A DNA stretch of 64,000 nt, taken from NCBI RefSeq assembly GCF_023712105.1, contig NZ_JAMLJI010000002.1:682001-746000 (forward strand), given 5' to 3'. This DNA is from Larsenimonas suaedae (lineage in GTDB: Bacteria; Pseudomonadota; Gammaproteobacteria; Pseudomonadales; Halomonadaceae). A model generated the notes under the pieces. That model did not search any database. It saw nothing but the letters and a program-made list of their open reading frames with translations, and had not been told where the DNA came from. Shown here piece by piece: positions 17,004-26,312 of the stretch. Every line of letters begins with the position of its first letter. Within the stretch, counting starts at the first letter, position 1. The translations under genes were made by a program, and so were the position numbers.

Positions 17004-18261
17004 CACCACCTGGAAGAAGGCGCTCGAGCCCATTGAGCGTTGCCTCGAGCGCCCCACGATGGCGCTCGACCACCATCAGCCCACGACGCCCTCGCGCCCG
17101 AGCCTGCTCAGGCGCGGTGGCGGCCTCGGCTAGAGCGTCCACCAGCTCACCGGTCGTCGACACACGGACAAGTGCGTCATCGGCATCGAGCAGATCGGCG
17201 ATGTCACTGAAATTTTCAAGATGTGGCCCGGTCACTACCGGTACCGCAAGCGCCGCCGGTTCAAGCAGGTTATGCCCACCGACAGGCACCAGACTTCCGC
17301 CCACGAACGCAACCGAGGCCACTGCGTAGAACCCCATGAGTTCGCCCATGGTATCGCCCAGATAGACACTGACCCGTGAGGTAATGCCATCGCCACGGGA
17401 GCGCCGAGCCAGGCACTGCCCACTGTCCTCGATCAACTGCGCGACGGCGTCGAAGCGTTGCGGGTGTCGGGGCACCAGAATCATCAACGCCCCGGGATAT
17501 CGCTCACGCAGCCTTGCATGCGCATCGATTAGCGCCGCGTCCTCACCCTCGTGCGTCGACGCCGCCACCCAGATAAACCGGCCATCGCATTGAAAAAGTA
17601 TGTCTTCACTCACTTTCTCAAGCGCACCGTTGTAGCGCAGGTCGAACTTCAGCCCGCCGGTAACCTCCATTCTCGACACCGGCCCATCAAGCGCCTTGAA
17701 CCGCTCAAGATCCGTTCGGTCCTTGATGCCAAGCCAGTCAAAGTGGGCGAGCGTATCCCGCATCAAGGGGCGAATTCGTTGATAACGCTGCAATGCATTT
17801 GCGGAGAGCCGGCCGTTTACCAGCGCAAGCGGCACATCATGATGCTGGCACTCTGCCAGAAGGTTCGGCCACAGCTCGGTTTCGATCACGATGGCAAGCG
17901 CCGGGCGCACACGCCGGACAAATCGCTTGGCTGCGCCGGGAAAATCAAGCGGCAGAAAATGATGGCAAATGCGCCCCTCGAACAGCGACGCCACCTGATT
18001 TGCGCCGGTTGCGGTCATGGTGGTCATCACGATCTTGTGCGCCGGATAGCGCGTTTCAAGCGCCTGCACCAGCGGGCGTGCCGTCATCACTTCACCCACG
18101 GAGGCTGCATGCACCCAGATGACAGGCGCCGTCTCATAAGGCACCCGCCCCAAACGCTCCCAGCGCGAGTGAGTGGGTAACCACTCACGCCATACACGCC
18201 ACCAGATAAACGGTGAGAGCAGATACAGCGCAAGAGAATAAAGAAAACGCACGCAGCTCAC
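16993..18261 (-). CDS. waaA: 3-deoxy-D-manno-octulosonic acid (Kdo) transferase
   Basis: A GT30 enzyme that adds Kdo from CMP-Kdo to lipid IVA at the inner face of the cytoplasmic membrane. The 422 residues start with a membrane-anchoring segment ([19 protein letters not shown]). The N-terminal glycosyltransferase domain carries [16 protein letters not shown], and the C-terminal one ends in [20 protein letters not shown]. The likely GTG start at 18261 overlaps the hldE stop (GTGA). A Kdo kinase gene (kdkA) lies nearby. In Haemophilus and Vibrio that goes with a monofunctional WaaA that adds one Kdo, so I infer the same here. Confidence 0.95.
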   Translation of the reverse strand: MSCVRFLYSLALYLLSPFIWWRVWREWLPTHSRWERLGRVPYETAPVIWVHAASVGEVMTARPLVQALETRYPAHKIVMTTMTATGANQVASLFEGRICHHFLPLDFPGAAKRFVRRVRPALAIVIETELWPNLLAECQHHDVPLALVNGRLSANALQRYQRIRPLMRDTLAHFDWLGIKDRTDLERFKALDGPVSRMEVTGGLKFDLRYNGALEKVSEDILFQCDGRFIWVAASTHEGEDAALIDAHARLRERYPGALMILVPRHPQRFDAVAQLIEDSGQCLARRSRGDGITSRVSVYLGDTMGELMGFYAVASVAFVGGSLVPVGGHNLLEPAALAVPVVTGPHLENFSDIADLLDADDALVRVSTTGELVDALAEAATAPEQARARGRRGLMVVERHRGALEATLNGLERLLPGGVSG

Positions 18262-19691
18262 TCGCCTCGGCCGAGGATGGTCGAGATCATGGCGGTCGTG
18301 GAAACGCCGTCCTCGAAATCGAGCACGCGCACCTCACCGCCGTGAGCAATCACGGCCTCGCCGCCGGCAATGTCTTCCGCCTTGTAATCGCCGCCCTTGA
18401 CCAGAATGTCCGGCAAAATACGCTCGATCAGCTCGGCCGGCGTGTCTTCACTAAACGGCACGACCCAGTCCACCGCAGCCAGGCCGGACAGCACCTGCAT
18501 ACGCCGCATGAGCGCGTTGATCGGGCGCTTTTCCCCCTTGAGCCGTCGAACCGATGCGTCGTCGTTGACCGCAACGATCAGACGATCCCCGAGGCGGCGA
18601 GCCTGCTCCAGGTAGGCCACATGGCCGGCATGGAGAATATCGAAGCAGCCATTGGTCATGACCACACGCTCGCCGCGCCCCTGTGCGGCGCGCACGGAAA
18701 GCGCCAGCGTGTCTGCGTCCGTCACGCCGAATTCCGCCAGGCGGTCGCCGTGCATTGCCGTGTAGAGCTCGGCGATCGAGAGCGTTGCCGTACCGGGCTT
18801 GGCCACCACCAGACCCGCGGCCAGATTGGCCAGCATCATTGCCTCGGGCAGCGCGTGACCCGCCGCCAGCGCAAGCCCCAGCACTCCGATGACCGTATCA
18901 CCGGCCCCGGTCACATCGAACACCTCCCGGGCATGCGTTGGCAGATGAAGCGGCGGAGCGTCTTCTCGAATCAGGGTCATGCCGCGCTCGCTGCGGGTGA
19001 CCAGCAGCGCCTCGAGCTCAAGCTCGAGACGAAGCTGCTCGCCCTTTTGAGAAAGCGTCGCATCGTCCGGGCACGGACCAACCACGGCTTCGAATTCACT
19101 CAGGTTCGGCGTCATCAGACTGGCACCGCGATAGCGCGAAAAATCGGTGCCTTTCGGGTCAACCAGAACCCGCTTGCCCGCGCGACGGCCAGCCTCGATC
19201 AAGGCCTGCACATCGGCAAGCGTGCCCTTGCCGTAGTCCGAGAGAATCATGAGCTCCGCGGTTTCGAGGGCGTGTTCGACCTTGGCCGTCAGTGGCGTCA
19301 TGTCGATGTCGGCAAACGACTGCTCGAAATCGAGTCGAATCAGCTGTTGATTGCGACTCATCACCCGCAGTTTGGTGATGGTCGGGGCGCGTTCGCTTTC
19401 CTGAAAATCGACCCCGATGCCGGCATTGGTCAATGCATCGCTAAGCAGCCGCGCGTTGTCGTCCTGACCGACCAGTCCGGAAAGCGTCACCGTGGCGCCG
19501 AGCGAGGCAATGTTGAGCGCGACGTTGGCCGCTCCGCCCGGGCGGTCCTCACTGCCATCGACGCGCACGACCGGCACTGGCGCCTCGGGCGAGATACGCG
19601 AGGTGGGCCCGGTCCAGTAGCGGTCGAGCATGACATCGCCGACCACGACGACACGTGCCGCCTCCAGCGCCTTGAAATCCAGTTTCATCAT
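18258..19691 (-). CDS. hldE: Bifunctional heptose-7-phosphate kinase / heptose-1-phosphate adenylyltransferase
   Basis: It performs two steps of ADP-heptose synthesis. The 477 residues comprise an N-terminal PfkB/ribokinase domain ([12 protein letters not shown] near the start, [17 protein letters not shown] as the anion hole with catalytic Asp, to about 315) and a C-terminal nucleotidyltransferase domain with [20 protein letters not shown] holding the HxGH motif. The start at 19691 overlaps the upstream GT9 stop (ATGA) and matches the E. coli length exactly; an adjacent ATG at 19688 is also possible. GmhB and HldD, which complete the pathway, are in this window. GmhA is not. Confidence 0.97.
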   Translation of the reverse strand: MMKLDFKALEAARVVVVGDVMLDRYWTGPTSRISPEAPVPVVRVDGSEDRPGGAANVALNIASLGATVTLSGLVGQDDNARLLSDALTNAGIGVDFQESERAPTITKLRVMSRNQQLIRLDFEQSFADIDMTPLTAKVEHALETAELMILSDYGKGTLADVQALIEAGRRAGKRVLVDPKGTDFSRYRGASLMTPNLSEFEAVVGPCPDDATLSQKGEQLRLELELEALLVTRSERGMTLIREDAPPLHLPTHAREVFDVTGAGDTVIGVLGLALAAGHALPEAMMLANLAAGLVVAKPGTATLSIAELYTAMHGDRLAEFGVTDADTLALSVRAAQGRGERVVMTNGCFDILHAGHVAYLEQARRLGDRLIVAVNDDASVRRLKGEKRPINALMRRMQVLSGLAAVDWVVPFSEDTPAELIERILPDILVKGGDYKAEDIAGGEAVIAHGGEVRVLDFEDGVSTTAMISTILGRGE

Positions 19692-20767
19692 TGCGGCCTC
19701 TTGTGCGTTTCGGTGTCCTGGAGGAGTCGGTCGAGCATGGCGTTTACAGCATCCGCCTCGATCAGTTTCATCGCCTCGGGGTGACGCACCCGTGTGCCCC
19801 AGGGCGCCTGTTCCGGTTTTTTCAGATAGGTGCGGGCCGCCGCCTCGTAGCGATTGATCACATAGTCCTGCCAGCAATACGGCGCGGCGCGGTCGGGGTT
19901 GGTGGTCGCAAACAGCCCAATGACCGGCGTATTCAGCGCATTGGCCATATGAACCGGCCCGGAATCCGGCGCGATGACCACCCGGGCCTGCCGAATCAGG
20001 GCAAGCACGCCCTTGAGTGAGGTTTTGCCCAGCACGCTGACGGGTTGCGCGACCCGGCAGTGATGGGCAATGGCGTTGACCATTTCCTGCTCCTGGTCGC
20101 TGCCGCCGCCGGTCAGAAACGTTGTCAGCCCGTGTGCGTCATGGGCGTGGTCGATCACTGCGGCGTAGCCTTCAGGTGTCCAGTTACGAAAGTTTCGTAG
20201 CCGTGGGTTGGCGCACGGGCTCATCACCAGCGCATCGCGGCCGCTGATCAGGCTTTGGGCCTCGAGTTCGGCGTCGTCAGGAATCGGAATGTTCCAGTCG
20301 AGTTCGGTGTCTTCCACGCCGAGCGCGCGGGCGAAATCCATGAACGATTCAAGCACATGAGCCCGCGGATGGGGGGCAAGCTGACGGTTGGTGAACCAGG
20401 TTTGATGGTCCTTGGCGCGCGCTGAATCGTAGCCCAGCCGAACGTCTGCCTTGAGCCCCAGCGACAGAATGCTGGCGCGAATCGACTGCTGCATGTGAAG
20501 CAGCACGTCAAAGCGGGTGTCTTTCAGCGTGCGCCAGATAGCGCGCATGCCGGCAAGCCCCGTCTTTTTGTCGAATACGATAAACTCGACCCCTGAAAGG
20601 CCGGCCAGTAGACTGTACTCACCTTTTCCGACGATCCAGGTGATGCGCGTATCGGGCCATTGGCGCTGAAGAGCGCGGACGGTCGGTACAAGATTGCAGA
20701 CATCGCCGAGGGCGGAAAGCCGCAACACACAAAGATGTGATGGATAAGCAGGCAAAGGATGCTTCAT
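19688..20767 (-). CDS. Glycosyltransferase family 9, probable LPS heptosyltransferase
   Basis: A 359-residue GT9 protein. [22 protein letters not shown] at the N-terminus and [24 protein letters not shown] in the C-terminal ADP-heptose-binding half define the family. With WaaF encoded 5.6 kb away, it is a candidate for heptosyltransferase I (WaaC) or another core heptosyltransferase. I cannot separate these by eye. It is co-transcribed with hldE and waaA, with overlapping stop and start. Its ATG at 20767 overlaps the divergent kdkA start codon by two bases. No strong ribosome-binding site precedes it. Confidence 0.85.
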   Translation of the reverse strand: MKHPLPAYPSHLCVLRLSALGDVCNLVPTVRALQRQWPDTRITWIVGKGEYSLLAGLSGVEFIVFDKKTGLAGMRAIWRTLKDTRFDVLLHMQQSIRASILSLGLKADVRLGYDSARAKDHQTWFTNRQLAPHPRAHVLESFMDFARALGVEDTELDWNIPIPDDAELEAQSLISGRDALVMSPCANPRLRNFRNWTPEGYAAVIDHAHDAHGLTTFLTGGGSDQEQEMVNAIAHHCRVAQPVSVLGKTSLKGVLALIRQARVVIAPDSGPVHMANALNTPVIGLFATTNPDRAAPYCWQDYVINRYEAAARTYLKKPEQAPWGTRVRHPEAMKLIEADAVNAMLDRLLQDTETHKRPQ

Positions 20768-21464
20768 GCGGATAGTGACGTCCCGACACGCAAATACGCG
20801 TATTCTATATGATGCTGAAAGAGCCCCACAAATCGGGCCCGACTGGTTCACCCCCGAGTTCTGGCATCAAAAGGCTCAGGTAACCGGGGAAGCGCCCGGC
20901 CGCGGCGCCAGCGTGTTCATCGAGGCTGCCCCGAACGAACACTGGGTGCTTAGGCCTTATCGTCGTGGCGGGCTGATCGGTCGTTTCAACGACGACCGCT
21001 ACGCCTGGCTCGGCGCCGAACGCAGCAGGGCCTTTCGAGAATTTCGCCTGACCGCACGGCTTAGAAACGCGGGCCTGCCAGTGCCGGCGCCGGTCGGCGG
21101 CTGTCTCTGGCCAAGAGGGTGTACCTATCAGGCCGCCCTGATTACCGTGTGCATCCCAAAGGCACGACCGCTTGCCGATGTGCTCCCGACCGAGGCTGCC
21201 ACGCCGCAGCTTTTAAGCCGCGTGGGTGCCATGATACGTCAATTTCACGATCTCGGCCTCGATCACGTGGACCTCAACGCCCGCAACATTTTGCTCGACG
21301 CCGTTGATTCGCCCTGGCTTATCGACCTCGACCGCTGTCGCATTCGAGGCAAGGGCGGCTTCAAGAAGCGAAACCTCGAGCGCCTGAAGCGCTCATTCGA
21401 CAAGTTCGCGCCCGACCGGGCGCGGCGCCACCACACTGCCCTACTTTCTGGATACAACGCTTGA
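20766..21464 (+). CDS. kdkA: 3-deoxy-D-manno-octulosonic acid kinase
   Basis: KdkA phosphorylates the Kdo residue of the LPS inner core at O-4. The 232 residues form a small protein-kinase-like fold with the catalytic HVDLNARNILLD (Asp and Asn) and LIDLDRCR as the metal motif. LRPYRRGGLIGRFNDDRY in the N-lobe is typical of the family. An AAGGA ribosome-binding site lies inside the divergent GT9 gene, and the start codons of the two genes overlap. It is followed by the yejM-like gene with at most a few bases between. Confidence 0.93.
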   Translation: MRIVTSRHANTRILYDAERAPQIGPDWFTPEFWHQKAQVTGEAPGRGASVFIEAAPNEHWVLRPYRRGGLIGRFNDDRYAWLGAERSRAFREFRLTARLRNAGLPVPAPVGGCLWPRGCTYQAALITVCIPKARPLADVLPTEAATPQLLSRVGAMIRQFHDLGLDHVDLNARNILLDAVDSPWLIDLDRCRIRGKGGFKKRNLERLKRSFDKFAPDRARRHHTALLSGYNA

Positions 21465-21472
21465 CGCTACTT

Positions 21473-23335
21473 ATGGATAAATTCACGCCTAATAAGCGCT
21501 TCTATCTGCGCGGCAGCGCGTTTTTCGCGCTGATCAATCTGGTCGTTGTCTGGGGTATCGCGACCCGCTATCTGCCCTTTTTCAATGCGCCGTCGGACCC
21601 GTGGGGCATTGCCTATCTGGTAACGACCTGGATCGGGCATTTCGGCCTGCTGGTCATGTTGGCCTGGCTGCCAATGGCGCTGGCCGCGCTCGTACTGCCC
21701 AGAAAGGCCATGATCCCGGTCATGAGTCTGATCGCGGCGGCCGGGCTCTGGGCGCTGGCACTCGACACGGTGGTCTTCAGCCAGTACCGCTTCCACGTCA
21801 ATCACTTCATGCTGTCGCTGTTCGTGCACGACCAGAACGGCGAAATATTCAGCTTTTCCGCCTCGACCTGGGCGCTCGGCATCGGCGTGATCGTGGGTCT
21901 TTTACTCTTCGAGACCTGGCTTGCCTGGCGCATTCAGGCCCGCGCTCAGGGCATTGCGTTTCCGGTCTGGAAGACCTTTCTTGGCCTTTTGATCATGGCC
22001 ATTGCAAGCCATGCCATTCACGTCGTTGCCGATGCCCAATACAAGCGAAGCGTTACGCAGCAGACCAGCATCTACCCACTGCTGTTTCCCGCCACCGCCA
22101 AGGACTTCATGGAAAAGAACGGCTGGCTGGACCCCCGAGCCGCGCGTGAAAAGAACCTGAGCATGAACCGAGCCCATGACAGTGGCTCGCTCAACTGGCC
22201 GGCAAAGCCGCTGTCATGCACGCCCGGCGACACCCCGCCCAACGTGGTCGTGATCGCGCTGGATTCCTGGCGCTTCGACGAGTACGGCCCCAAGACCACC
22301 CCCCATCTGTACCAGGCACTCAACGAGAGCGGCCTGCGCTTTGAGCATCACATCAGTAGCGGTAACGCCACCCGTAACGGGGTATTCGGCCTGTTCTACG
22401 GTCTGACCGGCAACTACTGGAACACCATGGAAGACAGCCAGACCGGCAGCCTCTTCATCCGTACACTGCAACAGGAAAATTACCGGCTGGGTCTGTTCGG
22501 CTCGGCCAGTTTCGATGGCGTGGGCTTTGACCGCACCGTGTTTTCCTCCGTTCCGGATCTTCGTCTTCGCACTCATGAAGGCGAAGATCCGGCCGCACGC
22601 GATAAAAACATGACCAAGGATTGGCTCGACTGGCAGACCAAGCGCCGCACGGCCGACGCAGGCCAGCCCTACTTCGGCTTCCTGTTCTATGACGCGCCCC
22701 ATGGCTACAGTGTGCCTGACGACGCGGAGCGCCCCTGGCAGCCCTCGCTCGACACGCTTGAATACACCGAACTCGGCCCTGACACCGACCCGATTCCGGT
22801 GAGAAACCTGCATCGAAACGCCGCGCACTACGATGACCAACTCATCAAGCGCGTCATCGATGACCTGAAAGCCCACGGCGAGTGGGACAACACCTACCTC
22901 ATCGTCACCTCCGATCACGGCCAGTCCTTCAACGACACCGGCCACAGTTTCTGGGGTCATAACAGCAACTTCAGCCGCTATCAGACCCAGGTGCCGCTTC
23001 TCATTCATGGCCCGAACGTCCAGCCAGGCACCCATAAGGGCATGACCAGCCATCTGGATGTGGTACCGACCCTGATGAAGCATGCGCTTGGCTGCGCCAA
23101 CCCACCCGCTGACTACAGCCAGGGCAAGGATCTGCTCGACCCGACACTCGACCATCCCTGGGTGATTGCCAACAGCTATCTCGGCTACGCCATCATCGAG
23201 AAAGACCGGATCACCGAGGTCAAGGACAGCGGCGATTGGGTGACCTATGATCCCGAGCTGAACACGCTTGATCAGGAGCAGTTTTCTCCGGCGGTGTTTG
23301 AGGCGGTCAACCTCATGGGACGGTTCTATGACTGA
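21473..23335 (+). CDS. yejM: Inner-membrane DUF3413/sulfatase-fold protein, YejM (PbgA/LapC)-like
   Basis: YejM is an essential inner-membrane protein that senses LPS and, through LapB and FtsH, controls LpxC stability in E. coli. The 620 residues have five predicted N-terminal membrane helices (about 10-175) and a periplasmic alkaline-phosphatase/sulfatase-like domain. That domain contains VVVIALDSWRFDEY, SGNATRNGVFGLFYGL (Thr at the nucleophile position) and VTSDHGQSFNDTGHSFWGHN. I chose ATG 21473; a TTG at 21461 overlapping the kdkA stop would add four residues. Placement among core LPS genes supports the role. Confidence 0.88.
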   Translation: MDKFTPNKRFYLRGSAFFALINLVVVWGIATRYLPFFNAPSDPWGIAYLVTTWIGHFGLLVMLAWLPMALAALVLPRKAMIPVMSLIAAAGLWALALDTVVFSQYRFHVNHFMLSLFVHDQNGEIFSFSASTWALGIGVIVGLLLFETWLAWRIQARAQGIAFPVWKTFLGLLIMAIASHAIHVVADAQYKRSVTQQTSIYPLLFPATAKDFMEKNGWLDPRAAREKNLSMNRAHDSGSLNWPAKPLSCTPGDTPPNVVVIALDSWRFDEYGPKTTPHLYQALNESGLRFEHHISSGNATRNGVFGLFYGLTGNYWNTMEDSQTGSLFIRTLQQENYRLGLFGSASFDGVGFDRTVFSSVPDLRLRTHEGEDPAARDKNMTKDWLDWQTKRRTADAGQPYFGFLFYDAPHGYSVPDDAERPWQPSLDTLEYTELGPDTDPIPVRNLHRNAAHYDDQLIKRVIDDLKAHGEWDNTYLIVTSDHGQSFNDTGHSFWGHNSNFSRYQTQVPLLIHGPNVQPGTHKGMTSHLDVVPTLMKHALGCANPPADYSQGKDLLDPTLDHPWVIANSYLGYAIIEKDRITEVKDSGDWVTYDPELNTLDQEQFSPAVFEAVNLMGRFYD

Positions 23336-24146
23336 CCCCGCTGCTACCGGGCATGCCACGACGCCGATTACGGGGGTGGTGATCACCCTGAATGAGGCCG
23401 AACGCATTGAAGCGTGTCTGGCCTCACTGTCACGGGTGTGCAGTGAGTTGATCGTGGTCGATTCAGGCTCACAGGACGCAACCTGTCAGATTGCTGAGCG
23501 CGCCGGCGCCCGTGTCATTCACCAGCCCTACCTGGGCGATGGCTATCAAAAAAACGTCGGCCCCGGCGCTGCCTCGAACACGTGGGTGCTGTCGCTCGAC
23601 GCCGATGAGCGCCTGACCGAGCAGGCCATCCAGACCATCCTTGGTCTAGACCTCGAGGCGACGGGTCACGATGGCTTTGCCTTTCGCCGCCGCAACTTCA
23701 TCGGCTCACGGTGGGTCAAGCGCTGCGGCTGGTACCCGGATTACTGCGTACGCCTTTATAACCGCCACCGCACCGGATTCTCGGAAACCCGTCAGCACGC
23801 CTCGGTTCAGGCCAAATCCGTGCACCAGCTCGATGCGGATCTCGAGCACTACTCGTTTGCAAATCTCGGGGAGCTGTTTACCAAGGCCAGCGGGCGCTTC
23901 TCGAACCGCTCCGCCAAGGTGATGTATCTGAAAGGCAAACGCGCATCAGCATGGTCACCGTTTTTACACGGTTTAAATGCGTTCGTTCGCAAATATGTCT
24001 TTCAGCGTGGATTCCTTGCCGGTGTGGATGGGCTGTCCGTGGCCCTTTCCGCCGCGACCAATGCCTATCTTAAATACGCCAAGCTTCTGGAGTTTCAACG
24101 CGACGCCCGCGTTCGAGACGCCGAAAACTTCGACAAGGTGTGGTAA
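23328..24146 (+). CDS. Glycosyltransferase family 2, LPS core WaaE/KdtX-like
   Basis: A 272-residue GT2 enzyme with the GT-A fold. VVITLNEAERIEACLASL opens the domain, VVDSGSQDATCQIAER binds the nucleotide sugar, and LSLDADERL is the DxD metal motif. WaaE-type enzymes add a beta-1,4-glucose to the first heptose of the inner core in Klebsiella, Serratia and Haemophilus. The ATG at 23328 overlaps the end of the yejM-like gene by 8 bp, and the stop overlaps the next gene (TAATG). Confidence 0.85.
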   Translation: MTDPAATGHATTPITGVVITLNEAERIEACLASLSRVCSELIVVDSGSQDATCQIAERAGARVIHQPYLGDGYQKNVGPGAASNTWVLSLDADERLTEQAIQTILGLDLEATGHDGFAFRRRNFIGSRWVKRCGWYPDYCVRLYNRHRTGFSETRQHASVQAKSVHQLDADLEHYSFANLGELFTKASGRFSNRSAKVMYLKGKRASAWSPFLHGLNAFVRKYVFQRGFLAGVDGLSVALSAATNAYLKYAKLLEFQRDARVRDAENFDKVW

Positions 24147-25195
24147 TGGCAACCCCTTTGCACGTATGTCACGTCAATCTGGCTCGCGGCTTTCGGGGGG
24201 GTGAACGCCAGACCGTCATTCTCATTGAACAGCTCGCCCACCGGTACTCGGGTGCACTTCGCCAGACCCTGGTGTGCCGTCCCGATTCGCCCCTGATCGA
24301 CCAAGTGCGCCATCTCGACGTGACGATCGTTGAGGCCAGAAATGCACTGACAGGCCACTTCGGCATCGGTGCTGACGCCGTTCACGCGCATGAGGCCAAG
24401 GCCGTACACTGGGCCTATCTGCACAAGCGCCTGACAGGCACTCCGTACCTGCTGACCCGCCGCGTCCCTCAACCCGTCAAGGACAAGTGGTTCAATCGGC
24501 GTACCTACGGCTCGGCCGCCTATACCGTCGCGATCTCGTCCGTGATCGAACAGCACCTCGAGGCCCTCGCCTTTACCCGGCGGATCGCACGCGTTCCCAG
24601 CGTCTTTTCACACCGGCCCTCCGATCTCGAGCGCGTGGCAGAGCTCAAGGCACGCTTTGAAGGCCATCCGGTCATCGGTCATATCGGCGCGCTGGTTGAC
24701 CGTCACAAGGGCCAGCGCGTTCTTCTGGAGGTCGCACGGCGCTTTCAGGCCTCGCACCCGGATGTCCGCTTTCTGCTTCTGGGCGACGGCGAAGACGCCG
24801 AGGCATTGCATCGGGAGAGCCGCGAGCTCACCAACGTAATCTGGGAGGGGTTTCAGCCCGATGTAGAAAATTACCTCGACGCCATGACGCTGTTTGCGTT
24901 TCCGTCACGCAACGAAGGGCTTGGCTCGACGCTGCTGGACGCCATGGACCATGACGTTCCGATCGTTGCGAGCCGTGTGGACGGCATCCCGGACATCATC
25001 ATCGATCAGAGAAGTGGGCTATTGGTCCCGCCGGACGACGCAGACGCGCTCGAGCACGCACTCGACCGACTTCTGGGCGCGCCGGCACTGGCTGAGGAAC
25101 TCAAGGACGGCGCCCGCGAGAAGCTGGTGCAGTTCTCACCTCACGCCATGGCTGATGCGTATCACGCCCTTTATGTGGATATGGCAGAACAATAG
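24146..25195 (+). CDS. Glycosyltransferase family 4, probable LPS core
   Basis: A 349-residue GT-B fold enzyme. The N-terminal ARGFRGGERQTVILIEQL resembles the acceptor-side glycine loop of GT4, and the C-terminal half has IGHIGALVDRHKGQRVLLEVA and FPSRNEGLGSTLLDAMDHDVPIVASR with the EGxGxxxLEA-type donor motif. The donor sugar cannot be told from sequence. It ends the kdkA-yejM-waaE-GT4 unit and is followed by a parS-containing terminator. Confidence 0.85.
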   Translation: MATPLHVCHVNLARGFRGGERQTVILIEQLAHRYSGALRQTLVCRPDSPLIDQVRHLDVTIVEARNALTGHFGIGADAVHAHEAKAVHWAYLHKRLTGTPYLLTRRVPQPVKDKWFNRRTYGSAAYTVAISSVIEQHLEALAFTRRIARVPSVFSHRPSDLERVAELKARFEGHPVIGHIGALVDRHKGQRVLLEVARRFQASHPDVRFLLLGDGEDAEALHRESRELTNVIWEGFQPDVENYLDAMTLFAFPSRNEGLGSTLLDAMDHDVPIVASRVDGIPDIIIDQRSGLLVPPDDADALEHALDRLLGAPALAEELKDGAREKLVQFSPHAMADAYHALYVDMAEQ

Positions 25196-25213
25196 TCACG
25201 TTCTCCAGCGCCA

Positions 25214-25255
25214 AAAAAAGCCCGAATGTTTCACGTGAAACATTCGGGCTTTTTT
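25214..25255. terminator. 42-bp perfect palindrome: bidirectional terminator built around a parS site
   Basis: A perfect inverted repeat with 21-base arms: A6, GCCCGAA, then the 16-bp parS, then TTCGGGC and T6. In both directions the RNA would be a long GC-rich stem followed by U6. It ends the GT4 unit on the plus strand and can serve the minus strand too. Confidence 0.85.
25227..25242. other. parS: parS site 1 (ParB-binding centromere)
   Basis: TGTTTCACGTGAAACA matches the universal chromosomal parS consensus (TGTTNCACGTGAAACA) exactly. It lies at the centre of a terminator palindrome, between convergent genes. Confidence 0.93.
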
Positions 25256-25275
25256 CATGGAACAGGGCCGATGAC

Positions 25276-25307
25276 CGTCTGAGTGTTTCACGTGAAACAC
25301 TCAGACG
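25276..25307. other. 32-bp perfect palindrome around parS 2, at the 3' end of waaF
   Basis: CGTCTGAG and CTCAGACG flank the 16-bp parS core and form a perfect palindrome starting 3 bp past the waaF stop. As RNA it is a strong hairpin for waaF, but its downstream U-tract on the minus strand is poor, and the 42-bp palindrome beyond it provides one. Confidence 0.7.
25284..25299. other. parS: parS site 2
   Basis: A second exact TGTTTCACGTGAAACA, 57 bp from the first, in the same convergent intergenic gap. Confidence 0.93.
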
Positions 25308-25309
25308 TG

Positions 25310-26311
25310 CTACATCATCGCCTCAATACGTTCGACCGACAGCTTGTTCAGGCAATCCGTATGACCCAGCGGGCAGTGACGCTCGAAACAGGGCGAGCAC
25401 GAAAGATCCAGGGTATGAATCACCGCGCGGTCAGTCAGCGGCGGCGTGTACTTTGGCGAGGAAGAACCGTAGATGGCGTGAATACGGGTGCCGGTAGCCG
25501 CGGCCACATGCATCAGGCCCGAATCATTGGTCACTACCTGTTCACAGCTTCCCAGAAGATCGACAGCGTCGGCGAGACTTGTTTCGCCGCAGAGATTGAA
25601 CGCCCCATCCAGTGACGCCGCGATTGTCTCACCGGCCGGCGCATCCTTCGGCCCGCCCAGAACCATCACCTCATACCCTCTGGCAATCAACTTCGCTGCC
25701 AGCGCGTGATAATACTCAAGCGGCCACTGTTTGGCCGGGCCATATTCCGCGCCGGGCATCATGGCGATACGTGGCGCAGAGCCAAGCCCCAATCGCGTTT
25801 CGAGCCGCGCCAGATTATCGGCATCAAGCATCAGTTCGGGGGCCGGAATCTCCACCGGCGGGTAGGCCTCATCGACTGGGAGCCCAAGCGATACGAAGCG
25901 CTTTACGGTTTGGTCAAGCACCGATTTATCGAGTGTTCGCCGTTCGTTGAGCACGCCATAGCGCTGCTCACCGGTAAATCCGGTTCGGTGGGGGATGCCC
26001 GCCAGAAACGGGACCAGCGCCGATTTCCAGGAGCGCGGCAACACGATGGCGTGATCGAACTGCCCACGCAGAGCGCGTGCGAGCCGCCAGCGCGTTTTAA
26101 ACCCGAACTGACCGTGACCGATTTCGAGCGTCCAGGCCGTATCGACCTCCGGCATTCGCTCCAGAATCGGTACGGACCATTTCGGCCCCATGACATCGAT
26201 GCGCACCTCGGGCGAACGCGCCTTGAGTGTTTTCAAAAGGCTTTGCGCCATGACCATGTCGCCGACCCAGGACGGGCCGACGACCAGGATGCGCTCGGCT
26301 CGAGCGTTCAT
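25310..26311 (-). CDS. waaF: ADP-heptose:LPS heptosyltransferase II
   Basis: A GT9 enzyme that adds the second heptose of the inner core. The 333 residues carry the WaaF hallmark ILVVGPSWVGDMVMAQSL at the N-terminus, VLPRSWKSALVPFLAGIPHRTGFTGE in the middle and VTNDSGLMHVAAATGTRIHAIYGSSSP near the C-terminus. These match E. coli WaaF closely enough to name it. The start at 26311 lies 1 bp after the hldD stop, so the two form one unit, as in enterobacteria. Confidence 0.95.
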   Translation of the reverse strand: MNARAERILVVGPSWVGDMVMAQSLLKTLKARSPEVRIDVMGPKWSVPILERMPEVDTAWTLEIGHGQFGFKTRWRLARALRGQFDHAIVLPRSWKSALVPFLAGIPHRTGFTGEQRYGVLNERRTLDKSVLDQTVKRFVSLGLPVDEAYPPVEIPAPELMLDADNLARLETRLGLGSAPRIAMMPGAEYGPAKQWPLEYYHALAAKLIARGYEVMVLGGPKDAPAGETIAASLDGAFNLCGETSLADAVDLLGSCEQVVTNDSGLMHVAAATGTRIHAIYGSSSPKYTPPLTDRAVIHTLDLSCSPCFERHCPLGHTDCLNKLSVERIEAMM

Positions 26312-26312
26312 G

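Noticed and set aside
18213-19784. 523-codon plus-strand frame opposite hldE
   Set aside because: Antisense shadow of hldE. The hldE frame has complete kinase and nucleotidyltransferase motifs.
22214-23407. 397-codon minus-strand frame opposite the yejM-like gene
   Set aside because: Antisense shadow; low-complexity Val/Gly/Ala/Arg composition and no motif.
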